DNA of 64,000 nt, from the NCBI RefSeq assembly GCF_017114825.1, contig NZ_JADEVO010000013.1:1-64000 (forward strand), read 5' to 3'. Under the pieces are notes generated by a model, which was not told the DNA's origin, ran no database searches, and saw nothing but the letters and a program-made list of their open reading frames with translations. Positions 25,178 through 39,370 of the stretch are shown piece by piece. Every line of letters starts with the position of its first letter. The stretch's first letter is position 1. The DNA is from Pseudomonas gregormendelii (GTDB lineage Bacteria; Pseudomonadota; Gammaproteobacteria; Pseudomonadales; Pseudomonadaceae). A program made the position numbers and the translations under genes.

Positions 25178-25187
25178 AAGGACCGTG

Positions 25188-26198
25188 TCAGGCCAGGTTT
25201 TCGTCGGTCGTCGGCACGATCAGGATACCGGCGCGCAGGCCGTTCTTGACCTTGGGGTTGGGGAAGATGATCCGGGCACCCTCCTCCTCGATGATCCAGC
25301 GGGTCTGGGCGATGTCTTCGGCCAGCAAGTAACCCACTTCCAATTCCGAGAAATTCTCGACGTCCGCGGGCAGGTTCAAGCGGAAGCTGTCGCTGTGCTT
25401 GATGATTTCCCGTGCCACGCTGAACAGCTGCAGGCCGTCCAAAGAGTCATCGGCCAGCTCGGGCTCCTTGCCTTCGATAATTTGCTTGAGACGTGTCTCC
25501 AGGCGATCGACATTGACCCCGTCGTTGTGCCCGAACGGTCGCGCCTTGCCCAACTCCAGGGTGAAAGACTCGGCGCCCAGCTTGTCGTAGGTGAACGAGC
25601 TGAACACGATCGACGGCTTGTTCTGCAGCAACACCGCCTCCATTCCCGCCGCGCGCAAACGCGCCAGCTCTTTGCGCGAATGCTGGCGACCTTCCTTCCA
25701 GGGGTACAGGGCGAACTGTTCGATCTTCGAGCCGCGAATGGCGGTGTGCAGGTCGTAGTGCAGGCGCTCGCGGTCGGGCAGGCTGAAAAAGCTCGCGGCC
25801 AAACGCTCCAGCTCACAGGCGCGCAGGGCTTCGCAACCGCTGCTTTGTTCGTGACGGCCGTTGAACAGCCGATTGACGTCCTGCTCGATAAAGCGCTCGC
25901 CCTTGCGAATCGCTTCCGGGTTGCCGAACAGGAAAAGAATACGGGCGCGCGGCTTCAAGTCGCCGCGGGCGATGTCATGCAACAGGCGATCGAGCAGCTC
26001 GATCGGCGCTGTTTCGTTGCCATGGATACCGGCTGACAGCAGCAGGTCCAGGCCGTTGTCGCGAGCTTCGGGGGGCCGGACTTCCAGCGCCCCCTCGCTC
26101 AACCAGCGCATCCGCACGCCTTCGACAGTCAGTTGAGTCTTCTCCGCCGGTTCGCGGCCGGCGAGGGTCAGTTCAAGCAGTTTGCCGAGGGCGAGCAT
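25188..26198 (-). CDS. astE: Succinylglutamate desuccinylase
   Basis: This 336-residue zinc hydrolase splits N-succinylglutamate into glutamate and succinate, the last step of the arginine succinyltransferase pathway. The aspartoacylase-type zinc motif GIHGNETAP is near residues 57-65, [22 protein letters not shown] carries the next conserved residues (given here as a pattern), and [11 protein letters not shown] the third zinc ligand. It is the last gene of the operon, 12 bp after a small gene. Length is normal. Confidence 0.96.
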   Translation of the reverse strand: MLALGKLLELTLAGREPAEKTQLTVEGVRMRWLSEGALEVRPPEARDNGLDLLLSAGIHGNETAPIELLDRLLHDIARGDLKPRARILFLFGNPEAIRKGERFIEQDVNRLFNGRHEQSSGCEALRACELERLAASFFSLPDRERLHYDLHTAIRGSKIEQFALYPWKEGRQHSRKELARLRAAGMEAVLLQNKPSIVFSSFTYDKLGAESFTLELGKARPFGHNDGVNVDRLETRLKQIIEGKEPELADDSLDGLQLFSVAREIIKHSDSFRLNLPADVENFSELEVGYLLAEDIAQTRWIIEEEGARIIFPNPKVKNGLRAGILIVPTTDENLA

Positions 26199-26210
26199 AG
26201 AGCGACTTCC

Positions 26211-26501
26211 TTAATGGTCGTGATTGCAATCCGGGCCGTGCACGTGTTCCTCGTCGTCGCCGAGGTCAGCCGGTTCCATTTCCAGTTGCAGACTTACCAG
26301 ATTAGTCGCCAATGGGCGCAGCAGCAGGTTGGCGTATTCGGCGTCACCTTCTTCGACGTCCACACCGATCAGCAACTGGCCACGACCATCCTGCTGGATC
26401 CACAGCTCTTTGCCTTGCCACATGACCGCGACGCGGGTGCAGGACGTTTCCAGTTGCGTGCCGTCGGTGTCTTCAAGGATCAGCTGCAGGGTATCGCTCA
26501 T
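26211..26501 (-). CDS. Small conserved acidic protein of the ast operon
   Basis: A 96-residue acidic protein with a His/Cys-rich C-terminus (EEHVHGPDCNHDH) that could bind a metal. Function unknown. Its position between astB and astE is the same in other pseudomonads from memory, and spacing (51 bp after astB, 12 bp before astE) puts it in the operon. A metal-related role for the zinc enzyme AstE is only a guess. Confidence 0.8.
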   Translation of the reverse strand: MSDTLQLILEDTDGTQLETSCTRVAVMWQGKELWIQQDGRGQLLIGVDVEEGDAEYANLLLRPLATNLVSLQLEMEPADLGDDEEHVHGPDCNHDH

Positions 26502-26552
26502 GTTTTTTTACGCTCTCTAAAGGAGATGAAGCGGCGCATGCAGCGCCGACTT

Positions 26553-27899
26553 TCAATTGATCTGGAATGGATAAACCGCGCCCAGTTTAAGGATTTGCGT
26601 CAGTTCATCCAGTGCCGTCCGGCATTCAAGCAGCAATTGCGGGTCCGCAAGATCGCTCTCGGCCATGCGGTCGCGGTAGTGCTTGTCGACCCATTCGGTC
26701 AGCGAGCCGTACAACGGTGCCGTCATGATAACGCCTGGATTGACCGCCGCCAGTTCCGTTTCATTCAGCGCGACGCGCAACCTCAGGCAAGCAGGGCCAC
26801 CGCCGTTTTGCATGCTTTGTTTCAAATCGAAGACTTTGACTTCACGGATCAGCCCGCCCGAACTGGTCAGGCCCTGCAGGTATTGCCATACCCGCTCATT
26901 GCCACGGCATTCTTCCGGCACGATCAACAACATCGAGCCGTCGGGACGGGTCAGCAACTGGCTGTTGAACAGGTAGGACCGAACGGCGTCTTCCACGGTG
27001 ACCGCAGAACGCGGTACACAGATCGCCTGAAAATTCCCGCCTGCCTTGGCGAGCTTTCCGTGCAGCTCGGCGAGCATCTGTTCGGTGTCGAGGAACGCGT
27101 CCTCGTGATAGAACAGCACCTCGCCGTTACCGACCGCGATCACGTCGTTATGGAACACGCCCTGATCGATCACCGAAGGGTTCTGCTGACCGTAGACCAC
27201 CGCGTCGTCACTCAGACCGTGCAAGCGGGCGACCGCCTGGGAAGCCTCGAGGGTCTGGCGTGCCGGGTACTTCTGCGGAGCCGGGTAACGGGTGTCGAAG
27301 GCACTGCGGCCGAACACGAAAAACTCGACGCCGGCTTCGCCGTATTCACGGCAGAAACGCGTGTGGTTGGCCGCACCTTCATCGCCGAACTGCGCCACGG
27401 CCGGCAATGCGGCGTGGTGAGCGAAGTGCTGCTGATCAGCGAACATCGCCCCCAGTAAGCGACTGGTGGTCGGGTGTTCGATGCTGCGGTGATATTTGCA
27501 GTTGAGGTTGGCGGCGGTGAAGTGCACTCGACCGTCGGCGGTGTCGGCGCTCGGGCTGACGGTGGCGGCGTTGGCCACCCACATGCTCGAGGCCGAGCAA
27601 CTGGCGACCAGCAAGGGCATCGCGTCCTTGGCGGCGCGCTCAATCACTTGCGCATCGGTGCCGCAGAAGCCCAGGCGCCGCAGGGCTGCTACGTCTGGCC
27701 GTTCCTGAGGGGCGAGGACACCTTGCTGAAAGCCCATTTCCATCAGCGCTTTCATTTTCGCCAGGCCTTGCAGCGCAGCTTCCTTCGGGTTCGAACACTG
27801 CTGGCTGTTGCTCTGGGACGCGACGTTGCCGTAGGACAGGCCGCCGTAGTTATGGGTCGGCCCCACTAGACCGTCAAAATTGACTTCATAGGATTTCAT
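26553..27899 (-). CDS. astB: N-succinylarginine dihydrolase
   Basis: This 448-residue amidinotransferase-fold enzyme converts N2-succinylarginine to succinylornithine, CO2 and ammonia. The start [20 protein letters not shown] is the family signature, and a late Cys in [12 protein letters not shown] is the catalytic cysteine, with the catalytic histidine in [11 protein letters not shown]. Length is normal. It follows astD by 160 bp that contain a REP doublet (27964-28058). Confidence 0.97.
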   Translation of the reverse strand: MKSYEVNFDGLVGPTHNYGGLSYGNVASQSNSQQCSNPKEAALQGLAKMKALMEMGFQQGVLAPQERPDVAALRRLGFCGTDAQVIERAAKDAMPLLVASCSASSMWVANAATVSPSADTADGRVHFTAANLNCKYHRSIEHPTTSRLLGAMFADQQHFAHHAALPAVAQFGDEGAANHTRFCREYGEAGVEFFVFGRSAFDTRYPAPQKYPARQTLEASQAVARLHGLSDDAVVYGQQNPSVIDQGVFHNDVIAVGNGEVLFYHEDAFLDTEQMLAELHGKLAKAGGNFQAICVPRSAVTVEDAVRSYLFNSQLLTRPDGSMLLIVPEECRGNERVWQYLQGLTSSGGLIREVKVFDLKQSMQNGGGPACLRLRVALNETELAAVNPGVIMTAPLYGSLTEWVDKHYRDRMAESDLADPQLLLECRTALDELTQILKLGAVYPFQIN

Positions 27900-27963
27900 C
27901 AGCGAGGCTCCACGAGAATTCTGTTGTTAGGCTTCAGTAACCGGATTTGAGACCGAGGCGTGG

Positions 27964-28058
27964 CCATCGCCAGCAGGCTGGCTCCCACAGGGATTACGTC
28001 GTACACACAGTGTGTAAACACCACCGAACCTGTGGGAGCCAGCCTGCTGGCGATTGGC
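27964..28058. repeat. REP doublet, family A, inside the aru/ast operon
   Basis: CCATCGCCAGCAGGCTGGCT...ACAGG is mirrored by CCTGTGGGAGCCAGCCTGCTGGCGATTGG about 40 bp later. It sits between astD and astB, where it could shield upstream mRNA from 3' decay and lower expression of the distal genes. Confidence 0.92.
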
Positions 28059-28059
28059 A

Positions 28060-30551
<2,492 letters not shown>

Positions 30552-30634
30552 GCTATCTCCTCAGTCGGGCCGCTTGCGCCACCCGCGAAACTTCGCTGCT
30601 ATCTAGGCAATTCTTTCCAGGCGCGGCAGCGGGG

Positions 30635-31654
30635 TTAAACCGCTACCAGGCGCACGCTGGCACCTTCACCGACACCCAGGGCCTCGGCTGTTTCCAGGTC
30701 CAGGGTCACGGGTTTGCCCGGCGCATAATCGAGCTCAAGCAATACGGCGCGGTAATCCTGCAACTGGGCATTGGCCACCAGGTACTGGCGCCCGACACCT
30801 TTGGCCGGCTCGCCGATTTTCACCGGTACCACACGGCTCTGGGCGATGGAGCGGATCCCCGAGACGCGCGCATGCAGGGTTGGGCCGCCGTCGAAAATAT
30901 CGATGTAATGATCGGTCTCGAAGCCTTCGCGCATCAGGATGTCGAACGTGATCTGCGCCCGCGGGTGCACCTGGCCCATCGCCTCCTGGGCGGTGTCCGG
31001 CAGCAACGGCACGTAGATCGGGTAATGCGGCATCAGTTCAGCGAGGAAGGTGCGGCTTTTCAGCCCGCACAGGCGCTCGGCTTCGGCATAGTTGAGGTCG
31101 AAGAAGTTACGCCCGATGGCATCCCAGAATGGCGAGTCGCCGTTCTCGTCGCTATAGCCGACGATCTCGGTTACCACGGAATCGGCAAAACGCTCCGGAT
31201 GGCTGGCCACGAACAACAGGCGACCACGGGAGTTAAGCTCGGCCCAGGGCGAACCCACCAACTCACGCTGCACGTAGAAGCTGGTGAGCAAGCTGTTGCC
31301 GGTCAGGTCGTGGCACTGGGACAACACGTGAATCTTGTTATGAATCTTCAGCTCGCGGGAAGCGTGCACGAAGGTTTCATTGCGAAAGCTGTAGAAGGGT
31401 TCCGAATAACCGGCCGAGGCCACGATGGCCGAACAGCCGACCAGCTTGCCGGTGGCGGTGTCTTCGAGGACGAAGAAATAGGTTTCCTCGCCGTTGAAGC
31501 TCACTTCGGCGGCAAACGACGCTTCGCTCGCAGCAATCTTGTCGCTCAGGCGTTCAACGTCATCCGGCAAGGAAGTGACACCAATCGGGCTGTCCGCAGC
31601 CAGACGCTGTACCTCGCCCAGATCAGCCATTTGCGCGGGGCGCATCACCAGCAT
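30635..31654 (-). CDS. aruF: Arginine/ornithine N-succinyltransferase, alpha subunit
   Basis: This 339-residue protein (MLVMRPAQMADLGEVQRLAA) is homologous to its downstream neighbour aruG: LEDTATGKLVGCSAIVA matches LEDDSGRVVGISAI, and FDGGPTLHARV matches FDAGPAVECET. The paired subunits form the first enzyme of the succinyltransferase pathway. It is separated from aruC by 226 bp that hold a REP doublet. Confidence 0.94.
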   Translation of the reverse strand: MLVMRPAQMADLGEVQRLAADSPIGVTSLPDDVERLSDKIAASEASFAAEVSFNGEETYFFVLEDTATGKLVGCSAIVASAGYSEPFYSFRNETFVHASRELKIHNKIHVLSQCHDLTGNSLLTSFYVQRELVGSPWAELNSRGRLLFVASHPERFADSVVTEIVGYSDENGDSPFWDAIGRNFFDLNYAEAERLCGLKSRTFLAELMPHYPIYVPLLPDTAQEAMGQVHPRAQITFDILMREGFETDHYIDIFDGGPTLHARVSGIRSIAQSRVVPVKIGEPAKGVGRQYLVANAQLQDYRAVLLELDYAPGKPVTLDLETAEALGVGEGASVRLVAV

Positions 31655-31726
31655 GGTGTCACTCCTTAATCTCAGAACTTACAAAAGAAAAAATCCCGGG
31701 CCATCCCTGAAACAACTCAGAGTCAA

Positions 31727-31818
31727 CTGTGGGAGCCAGCCTGCTGGCGATAGCGTCCTGTCAGGCAACAATGATGTTGGCTGTCAGGCCCTCATCGCCA
31801 GCAGGCTGGCTCCCACAG
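31727..31818. repeat. REP doublet, family A, between aruC and aruF
   Basis: CTGTGGGAGCCAGCCTGCTG followed by GCGAT is mirrored by ATCGCCAGCAGGCTGGCTCC and CACAG about 40 bp later. The core sequence is the same as at 27964-28058. Two REP doublets in one operon suggest segmental control of mRNA stability. Confidence 0.92.
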
Positions 31819-31880
31819 TTTGATTCGGTCCGGCATAAAAATTGGGATCGACGCCTGAACGCTCAGGCGCCGAAGGTCTA

Positions 31881-33246
<1,366 letters not shown>

Positions 33247-33315
33247 TATAGCTTCGCAAAGGCGCAGTTTAAACTGTCGAGCGTGCTTATAGGCAGTACT
33301 GCGCAAACCGATGCT

Positions 33316-33397
33316 CTGTAGGAGCTGCCGCAGGCTGCGATCTTTTGATTGTGATTTTTCAAGATCAAAAGATCGCAGCCTGCGGCAGCTCCTACAG
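33316..33397. repeat. REP doublet, family B (perfect 34-bp arms)
   Basis: CTGTAGGAGCTGCCGCAGGC and the following TGCGATCTTTTGAT (33316-33349) are repeated exactly in inverse at 33364-33397, with only 14 bp between. It lies just downstream of argR and upstream of aruC, separating the two transcription units. Confidence 0.95.
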
Positions 33398-33427
33398 GGG
33401 ATAGTGACCGATCAACGGGCGCTGGAG

Positions 33428-34408
33428 CTAGCCGCGCTCGGAAGGCACCGACGACAATTCGAACGGGCTGCTGCTGCGCCGCTGGTTGCGATCTTCCCGT
33501 GGCGTGGCACCGAAGAAGTTGCGGTAGGCGCTGGAGAAATGCGGCCCCGAGGAGAAACCGCAGGACAGGCCGATCTGGATGATCGACTTGCTGGTCTGCA
33601 TCAGCATCTGCCGGGCCTTGTTAAGCCGCAGTTCCAGGTAGTACTGGCTGGGCACGCGATTGAGGTATTGCTTGAAGATGCGCTCCAGCTGCCGACGGGA
33701 CACGCACACATGCTGGGCGATTTCGTCGGTGGTTAGCGGCTCTTCGATGTTGGCCTCCATCAGCAACACGGCCTGGGTCAGCTTCGGATGGCTGGAGCCC
33801 AGGCGGTTCTGCAGCGGAATGCGCTGGCGCTCACCGCCTTCGCGAATACGCTCGACCACCAGTTCCTCGGAAACCGCACCGGCCAGTTCCGCACCGTGAT
33901 CACGGGCCAATACCGCCAGCAGCAGGTCGAGTACCGAGAGGCCGCCGCACGCGGTGAGGCGATCGCGATCCCAGTCGAACAGATGACTGGTGGCGATGAC
34001 TTTCGGGAAGCGCTCGGCGAAATCGTCCTGCCAGCGCCAGTGCACGGCGGCCCGATAACCGTCGAGCAAACCCAACTGCGCCAACGGGTACACACCGGCA
34101 GACAGGCCACCAATGACACAACCGGCGCGCACCAATTGTTTCAACGAACTGCTGAGGGCCGGCGCGAGGGTGGTCGGCGGCTCGTCAGCGAGCAGAAACA
34201 GTTTCTGGAAGTTTTCCAGCTTGCCGGCCCAAGGCTCGCCCGGCAATTGCCAGGCGCCTTCTGTCGGCGGTTCGGCCTGCAGGAACGACAGCTCGTAGAC
34301 AACGTCCGGATGCACACGCTGGGCAACACGCAAGGCCTCCTCAGCCAGCGCAAGCGTCAGTGCTTTAGTGCTGGGCCAAATCAGGAAACCAATTCGATGG
34401 GCAGTCAT
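33428..34408 (-). CDS. argR: ArgR, AraC-family arginine regulator
   Basis: From ATG 34408 the 326-residue protein begins MTAHRIGFLIWPSTKALTLA. It has a DJ-1/PfpI (GATase1-like) ligand domain (about 5-190) and a C-terminal AraC helix-turn-helix pair (about 225-310; TDEIAQHVCVSRRQLERIF and the IIQIGLSCGFSSGPHFSSAY motif). This is the pseudomonad ArgR, unrelated to E. coli ArgR. It activates aru and aot operons in response to arginine. The order aotJQMOP-argR is as in P. aeruginosa. The 30 codons upstream of 34408 have no good start. Confidence 0.95.
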   Translation of the reverse strand: MTAHRIGFLIWPSTKALTLALAEEALRVAQRVHPDVVYELSFLQAEPPTEGAWQLPGEPWAGKLENFQKLFLLADEPPTTLAPALSSSLKQLVRAGCVIGGLSAGVYPLAQLGLLDGYRAAVHWRWQDDFAERFPKVIATSHLFDWDRDRLTACGGLSVLDLLLAVLARDHGAELAGAVSEELVVERIREGGERQRIPLQNRLGSSHPKLTQAVLLMEANIEEPLTTDEIAQHVCVSRRQLERIFKQYLNRVPSQYYLELRLNKARQMLMQTSKSIIQIGLSCGFSSGPHFSSAYRNFFGATPREDRNQRRSSSPFELSSVPSERG

Positions 34409-34546
34409 GGAGGGCAGTCCGAAACGAAAACAGTGATGAAGGCATGGGCCAATGCTAGCCCGAAAATGAACGCAAATCTTGAAACCGACACCGATCAACT
34501 ATGGGGGGCCGGCCGGCCGGCTCGCGCCCGCCCCTACACCGATGAT

Positions 34547-34635
34547 CTGTAGGAGCTGTCGAGTGAAACGAGGCGGCGATCTTTTGATTTGAACAATCAA
34601 GATCAAAAGATCGCAGCCTTCGGCAGCTCCTACAG
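34547..34635. repeat. REP doublet, family B
   Basis: CTGTAGGAGCTGTCGAGTGA faces GCAGCCTTCGGCAGCTCCTA, with GATCTTTTGAT and its complement near the centre. The left arm is more diverged than the right. It lies between aotP and argR in the aot operon, where argR is transcribed downstream. Confidence 0.9.
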
Positions 34636-34699
34636 GGGGATCGCGGCCAGCTTCAGGCTGCGAAGCATGCACCATCCAGGTGCACAACGGCAGTCCTGA

Positions 34700-35464
34700 T
34701 TACTTCAGGCTACCCGAGAGGAATTGTTGCAGGCGCTCGGACTGTGGGTTGACCAGTACTTCGCGCGGATTGCCGCTTTCTTCAACGATGCCCTTGTGCA
34801 GGAACACCAACTGGTTCGACACCTCGCGGGCGAAGCCCATTTCGTGGGTCACCACCACCATGGTCCGGCCTTCCAGCGCCAGGGCCTGCATGACTTTGAG
34901 CACGTCGCCCACCAGTTCCGGGTCGAGGGCCGAAGTCGGTTCGTCGAACAGCATCACTTCCGGCTCCATCGCCAGCGCACGGGCAATCGCCACGCGCTGT
35001 TGTTCGCCGCCGGACATGTGGCCCGGGTAGGCGTCCTTGCGATGGGCCACGCCCACCTTGTTCAGGTAGTGCTCGGCCTTCTCGCGGGCTTCAGCCTTGG
35101 ACATGCCCAGCACGTGCACGGGCGCTTCCATGATGTTTTCCAGCGCAGTCATGTGCGACCACAGGTTGAAATGCTGGAACACCATCGACAGGCGCGAACG
35201 CATGCGCTGCAGCTGCTTCGGATCGGCGGCTTTCATGGCGCCGTCCTTGTTCGCCACCAACTTGAGCTCTTCGTTGTTGAGCAGGATACGGCCCGCGTGC
35301 GGCTGCTCGAGCAGGTTGATGCAACGCAGGAAAGTACTTTTGCCGGAGCCACTGGAGCCGATGATGCTGATCACATCGCCAGCCGCCGCTTTCAGGGACA
35401 CACCCTTGAGCACTTCGTGACTGCCATAGCGTTTATGCAGGTCTTGGACTTCAAGTTTGTACAT
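34700..35464 (-). CDS. aotP: Arginine/ornithine ABC transporter ATP-binding protein
   Basis: The 254-residue product from ATG 35464 (MYKLEVQDLHKRYGSHEVLK) has the Walker A GSSGSGKST, Q-loop, signature MSGGEQQRVAIARAL, Walker B VMLFDEPTSALDPE and switch histidine in VVVTHEMGFA. It powers import through AotQ and AotM. Five upstream codons in the frame have no ribosome binding site. It starts 27 bp after aotO. Confidence 0.95.
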   Translation of the reverse strand: MYKLEVQDLHKRYGSHEVLKGVSLKAAAGDVISIIGSSGSGKSTFLRCINLLEQPHAGRILLNNEELKLVANKDGAMKAADPKQLQRMRSRLSMVFQHFNLWSHMTALENIMEAPVHVLGMSKAEAREKAEHYLNKVGVAHRKDAYPGHMSGGEQQRVAIARALAMEPEVMLFDEPTSALDPELVGDVLKVMQALALEGRTMVVVTHEMGFAREVSNQLVFLHKGIVEESGNPREVLVNPQSERLQQFLSGSLK

Positions 35465-35491
35465 GCGGTCGGTTCTCACAAAAACAGTCAG

Positions 35492-36604
35492 TCAGTCGTT
35501 GAGCAAGCGCCCGTGACGCAGCGCTTCGCGCCCCGCCACCTTGGCCAGCCAGAAACCGGGTTGGGCATAACGCAGCCGTTCAATGGCAAACAGCACCCCG
35601 GACGTACCAGCACACACCGTGCTGACCCGATCCGCCAGCGGATCGATCACTTCGAAAATCTCGTCACCGGCCTCGACCCACTCGCCGGGCTTGCGCAAAA
35701 AGCTGATCACCCCCGGGTGCGGCGCGAACAGCAATTCAGTGCCTTCGAACGGCATGCCTTCGCAGGCATCCCGGCCAGCCTTGGGCCACTCACCGCTGAT
35801 CAGGCCCTGCTCGGCCAGGAACGCGAGGGTGCCTTCGGCATACGCTTGCGCTTCCCCGCGACCGGTATCAGCCTGACCACCAAGCTCGATGGTCGTCGCC
35901 AGGCACGCCAATGGAATCGGCGCCTCGGGAAACAGCCGCGACAGGCGCAACCACGGGAGCGAGCAGGCCTCGTCGAAGGAACTGCCGCCGGAATCTTCCG
36001 CCAGCAAACCCACCTTCACATCCAGGTGCGCCGCGAGCGAACGCCACTGCGGCCAGTGTTGCGGCAGCGCGTACATGTGCAACGCCGCTTCGGCATCGCA
36101 ATGCAGGTCCAGCACCACATCGGCGGTGCAGGCATGGCTGAGCAGCACGCGCTGCATGCCTTGCAACTGGCTCGAAGCCGGCGGCAATGCGTCGAGCGCA
36201 TCGCTCATGGCCTGGCGAATCAGCTGAATGTTGGCGTGGGCATCATCGCCCAGGCGGCCTTGCACAGCAGCGGCCACCGGCGCACTCAACTCGACGAAAT
36301 CGCGGTTGAAATTCTTGCCGCTGCCGGCTTCAAAGCGCCCTTGATGACTGCCCTGAAGCAACTGCCCAAGCCCCAGTGGGTTAGCCACCGGCACCAGTTC
36401 AATCACGCCGTTGAGCAAGCCTTGGGCTTCGAGTTCAGTCAGACGCTTTTTCAGTTCCCAAGCCGTGCGCATACCCGGCAGTTCGTCGGCGTGCAGGCTG
36501 GCCTGGATGTAGGCCTTGCGCTCACCTCTACCGAAGCGGAACACCGAAATCTGGCGTTCGCAGCCCAGGTGACTCCACGGCAATGGGTGGTCGATGCGTT
36601 CCAT
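35492..36604 (-). CDS. aotO: AotO, AstE/AspA-family putative deacylase
   Basis: The 370-residue protein belongs to the succinylglutamate desuccinylase/aspartoacylase family. YIQASLHADELPGM carries the first zinc ligands, VVLDLHCD (near 160) the later histidine, and the C-terminal ~100 residues form a beta barrel-like domain (KPGEWVEAGDEIFEVIDP). In P. aeruginosa it sits in the aot operon but is not needed for arginine uptake. Its substrate is unknown. It starts 1 bp after the aotM stop. Confidence 0.88.
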   Translation of the reverse strand: MERIDHPLPWSHLGCERQISVFRFGRGERKAYIQASLHADELPGMRTAWELKKRLTELEAQGLLNGVIELVPVANPLGLGQLLQGSHQGRFEAGSGKNFNRDFVELSAPVAAAVQGRLGDDAHANIQLIRQAMSDALDALPPASSQLQGMQRVLLSHACTADVVLDLHCDAEAALHMYALPQHWPQWRSLAAHLDVKVGLLAEDSGGSSFDEACSLPWLRLSRLFPEAPIPLACLATTIELGGQADTGRGEAQAYAEGTLAFLAEQGLISGEWPKAGRDACEGMPFEGTELLFAPHPGVISFLRKPGEWVEAGDEIFEVIDPLADRVSTVCAGTSGVLFAIERLRYAQPGFWLAKVAGREALRHGRLLND

Positions 36605-36605
36605 A

Positions 36606-37304
36606 TCAATGCTTCCGCGGGGCCAGATAGCCCAGCCAGCGGCGCTCGGCCATTTTGAACAGGCGCACCAGGATGAACGTCAGGCACAGGTAGAACACGC
36701 CGGCGGTGATGTACGCCTCGAACGGCAGGTAATACTGGGCGTTCACGGTACGCGCGGCACCGGTGATGTCGATCAGGGTCACGATGGAGGCCAGGCTGGT
36801 GGTCTGCAGCATCATGATCACTTCGTTGCTGTACTGCGGCAACGCCCGGCGCAAGGCCGACGGCAGCAGGATGCGCTTGTACATCTTGTAGCGCGACATG
36901 CCCATGGCCTTGGCCGCTTCGATCTCGCCGTTCGGCGTGGCGCGCAGGCTGCCGGCGATGATTTCTGCGGTGTAGGCGCTGGTGTTGATCGCAAACGCCA
37001 GGCACGCACAGAAGGTGGCACTGGACAGCCACGGCCACAGGAAGCTTTCGCGTACGGCCTCGAACTGCGCCAGGCCGTAGTAGATCAGGAACAGTTGCAC
37101 CAGCATCGGCGTGCCGCGGATCACGTAGGTGTAGAGCCAGGCGCTCATGTTCACCACCGCGTTCTTCGAGACGCGCATCAGGCCCAGGGGCAGCGCACAC
37201 AGCAGGCCGAAAAACAGCGACAGGCCAAGCAGTTTCAGGGTGGTCAGCAGGCCGCCGAGGTACAGCGGCAAGGCCTCCCAGATGACGTTGTAGTCGAAGA
37301 TCAT
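36606..37304 (-). CDS. aotM: Arginine/ornithine ABC transporter permease
   Basis: This 232-residue inner-membrane permease of the HisM/ArtM type has about five membrane segments and the EAA loop (EAAKAMGMSRYKMYKRILLP) that contacts the ATPase. It overlaps the aotQ stop by 4 bp (ATGA), so the two permease genes are coupled. Confidence 0.94.
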   Translation of the reverse strand: MIFDYNVIWEALPLYLGGLLTTLKLLGLSLFFGLLCALPLGLMRVSKNAVVNMSAWLYTYVIRGTPMLVQLFLIYYGLAQFEAVRESFLWPWLSSATFCACLAFAINTSAYTAEIIAGSLRATPNGEIEAAKAMGMSRYKMYKRILLPSALRRALPQYSNEVIMMLQTTSLASIVTLIDITGAARTVNAQYYLPFEAYITAGVFYLCLTFILVRLFKMAERRWLGYLAPRKH

Positions 37305-37990
37305 AGATCAGCCGCCCTTACGCCTACCGAGTAGCGCTTCTCAAGTTGACGCAGTATCAGCAACGAGACGCTGGTGATCACCAGGTACATTGCCGCCACT
37401 GCGAGGAAGAAGGTGAAAGGCTCGCGGGTGGCATCTGCCGCCTGCTTGGCCTTGAACATCATGTCTTGCAGACCCACCACCGAAATCAGCGCGGTGGCCT
37501 TGGTCAGTACCAGCCAGTTGTTGGTGAACCCCGGAATCGCCAGGCGAATCATCTGCGGGACCAACACCCGGAAGAACACCTGAAAACTGCTCATGCCGTA
37601 CGCCATGCCCGCCTCTGCCTGACCCTTGGGGATCGCCATGAAGGCGCCACGGAAGGTTTCCGACAGGTACGCACCGAAGATGAAGCCCAGGGTGCCGATA
37701 CCGGCCGCCAACGGGTTCAGGTCGATGTAGTCGTCATAACCGAGCATCGGTGCCACGCGGTTGAGCAGGTCCTGGCCGCCGTAGAAAATCAGCAGGATCA
37801 GTACCAGGTCGGGAATACCGCGGATCACCGTGGAATACAGATCGCCCAGCCACGCAAGCCAGCGCACCGGCGACAGACGCAATGCAACGCCGATCAGCCC
37901 CAGAACGATGGCCAGGGCCATGGAAGACAAGGCGAGCTGAAGCGTCAGCCATGCGCCATCGAGGATGACAGCCCCGTAGCCTTTCAACAT
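37301..37990 (-). CDS. aotQ: Arginine/ornithine ABC transporter permease
   Basis: This 229-residue HisQ-type permease has five predicted membrane segments and the EAA loop (AEAGMAYGMSSFQVFFRVLV). It pairs with AotM in the membrane. It follows aotJ by 92 bp and overlaps aotM. Confidence 0.94.
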   Translation of the reverse strand: MLKGYGAVILDGAWLTLQLALSSMALAIVLGLIGVALRLSPVRWLAWLGDLYSTVIRGIPDLVLILLIFYGGQDLLNRVAPMLGYDDYIDLNPLAAGIGTLGFIFGAYLSETFRGAFMAIPKGQAEAGMAYGMSSFQVFFRVLVPQMIRLAIPGFTNNWLVLTKATALISVVGLQDMMFKAKQAADATREPFTFFLAVAAMYLVITSVSLLILRQLEKRYSVGVRAADL

Positions 37991-38082
37991 GATTCAGGTC
38001 CTCGAAAGTTGGGATGAAAAAATGGCGCAAACCTCAGAGATCCTGTTGCTTGCGCCATTTCGGACTTGTCGCCGGGACGTTG

Positions 38083-38856
38083 TTACTTGCCGTAGATATC
38101 GAAGGCGAAGTATTTGTCCTGGATTTGCTTGTACTTGCCATTGTCGCGGATGGCCGTGATCGCGGCGTTGATCTTGTCTTTCAACGCGTCACCCTTGCGC
38201 ACTGCGATACCGACGCCGTCACCGAAGTATTTAACGTCAGTGAAAGCCGGGCCCACGAACGCAAAACCTTTGCCGGCGTCGGTTTTCAGGAAACCGTCGT
38301 CCAGCAGGGTGGCGTCAGCCACGGTACCGTCGAGACGGCCAGCGGCCACGTCGAGGTAGATTTCGTTCTGCGAACCGTACGGCTTGATCTCGGCACCCAG
38401 CGGGGCCAGCACTTCACGGGCGAAACGCTCGTGGATCGAACCACGTTGCACGCCGATGTTCTTGCCCTTGAGCTCGGTCAGGCCGTCGCTGACCTGAGTG
38501 CCGGCCTTCATGACCAGGCGCGCAGGGGTGTTGTAGTACTTGTTGGTGAAGTCCACGGACTTCTTGCGGTCTTCGGTGATCGACATGGACGACAGGATCG
38601 CGTCGATCTTGCGCACCTTGAGTGCCGGGATCAGGCCGTCGAACTCTTGCTCGACCCACACGCATTTGACCTTCATCTCTTCGCACAGGGCGTTGCCGAT
38701 GTCGTAGTCAAAACCGACGATGCTGCCATCCGGCGACTTGGAGGCGAACGGAGGATAAGCCGCTTCGATACCGATCTTCACCGGCTTTTCGTCAGCGAAG
38801 GTAGGCAGCGACAGCACGGACAGTGCCAGGGCGCCAAGCAGCACGAGTTTCTTCAT
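38083..38856 (-). CDS. aotJ: Arginine/ornithine periplasmic binding protein
   Basis: The 257-residue product from ATG 38856 starts with a typical signal peptide ([20 protein letters not shown], cleavage after FADEKP region). The mature protein is a family 3 solute-binding protein with [33 protein letters not shown] and the late motif [17 protein letters not shown]. It captures arginine and ornithine in the periplasm. The upstream 18 codons lack a ribosome binding site. It is the first gene of the aot operon. Confidence 0.95.
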   Translation of the reverse strand: MKKLVLLGALALSVLSLPTFADEKPVKIGIEAAYPPFASKSPDGSIVGFDYDIGNALCEEMKVKCVWVEQEFDGLIPALKVRKIDAILSSMSITEDRKKSVDFTNKYYNTPARLVMKAGTQVSDGLTELKGKNIGVQRGSIHERFAREVLAPLGAEIKPYGSQNEIYLDVAAGRLDGTVADATLLDDGFLKTDAGKGFAFVGPAFTDVKYFGDGVGIAVRKGDALKDKINAAITAIRDNGKYKQIQDKYFAFDIYGK

Positions 38857-39024
38857 CTTGGTACTCCATCGGTATAGGGCTAAAAGGCAGAGTGAGCGAC
38901 AGCCCAACATGCGAGTGAGTAAAACCGGAAAGCGATTGCTGCGTCCTACGTAACACGCGTTGTTTTCAACGCACGCAACGACGAGCGAGTGATCGGCATT
39001 CTAACGACAGGCCCGAAGCCGATA

Positions 39025-39040
39025 TTTCTTCAATGCGACA
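39025..39040 (-). promoter_or_regulatory. ArgR half-site upstream of aotJ
   Basis: On the minus strand TGTCGC-N8-AA is matched exactly, 169-184 bp before the aotJ start. A weaker TGTCGT lies 31 bp downstream at 39004-39009. ArgR is known to activate aot in P. aeruginosa. The rest of the 38857-39496 gap holds the REP doublet at 39371-39465 and no gene that I can support. Confidence 0.5.
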
Positions 39041-39370
39041 ACAAATTACAGAAGCACCGAGAATGCCGTTTTGGCACGTTGACAGCCCTGCAATTTCATG
39101 CAAGAGCAAAAGAAAGTTAACCGATCTATGCTGCAAATTGCGGGCCTATTATTGGCAAAGCCTTCTAATCCGGCAAGCGTAGCGTGGGGACTTATTTTTT
39201 AGACAGGCTGCAGACGCCCAAGGATGGGGCTTTGCGTTTCCCTATGCCCCGGATCGGGGCGGGCGGTTACACATTTAGTTACTTGAACGATAGCCGGTAA
39301 CAGTGGGAAAAGGATGACAGGGGATGCCGATAATTATTGGCTGATGTTCGTTTAGCGTCTGACTGATCGC

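Noticed and set aside
25376..25816. Alternative frame inside astE on the minus strand
   Set aside because: Shadow of astE in another frame; astE has all zinc-binding motifs and normal length.
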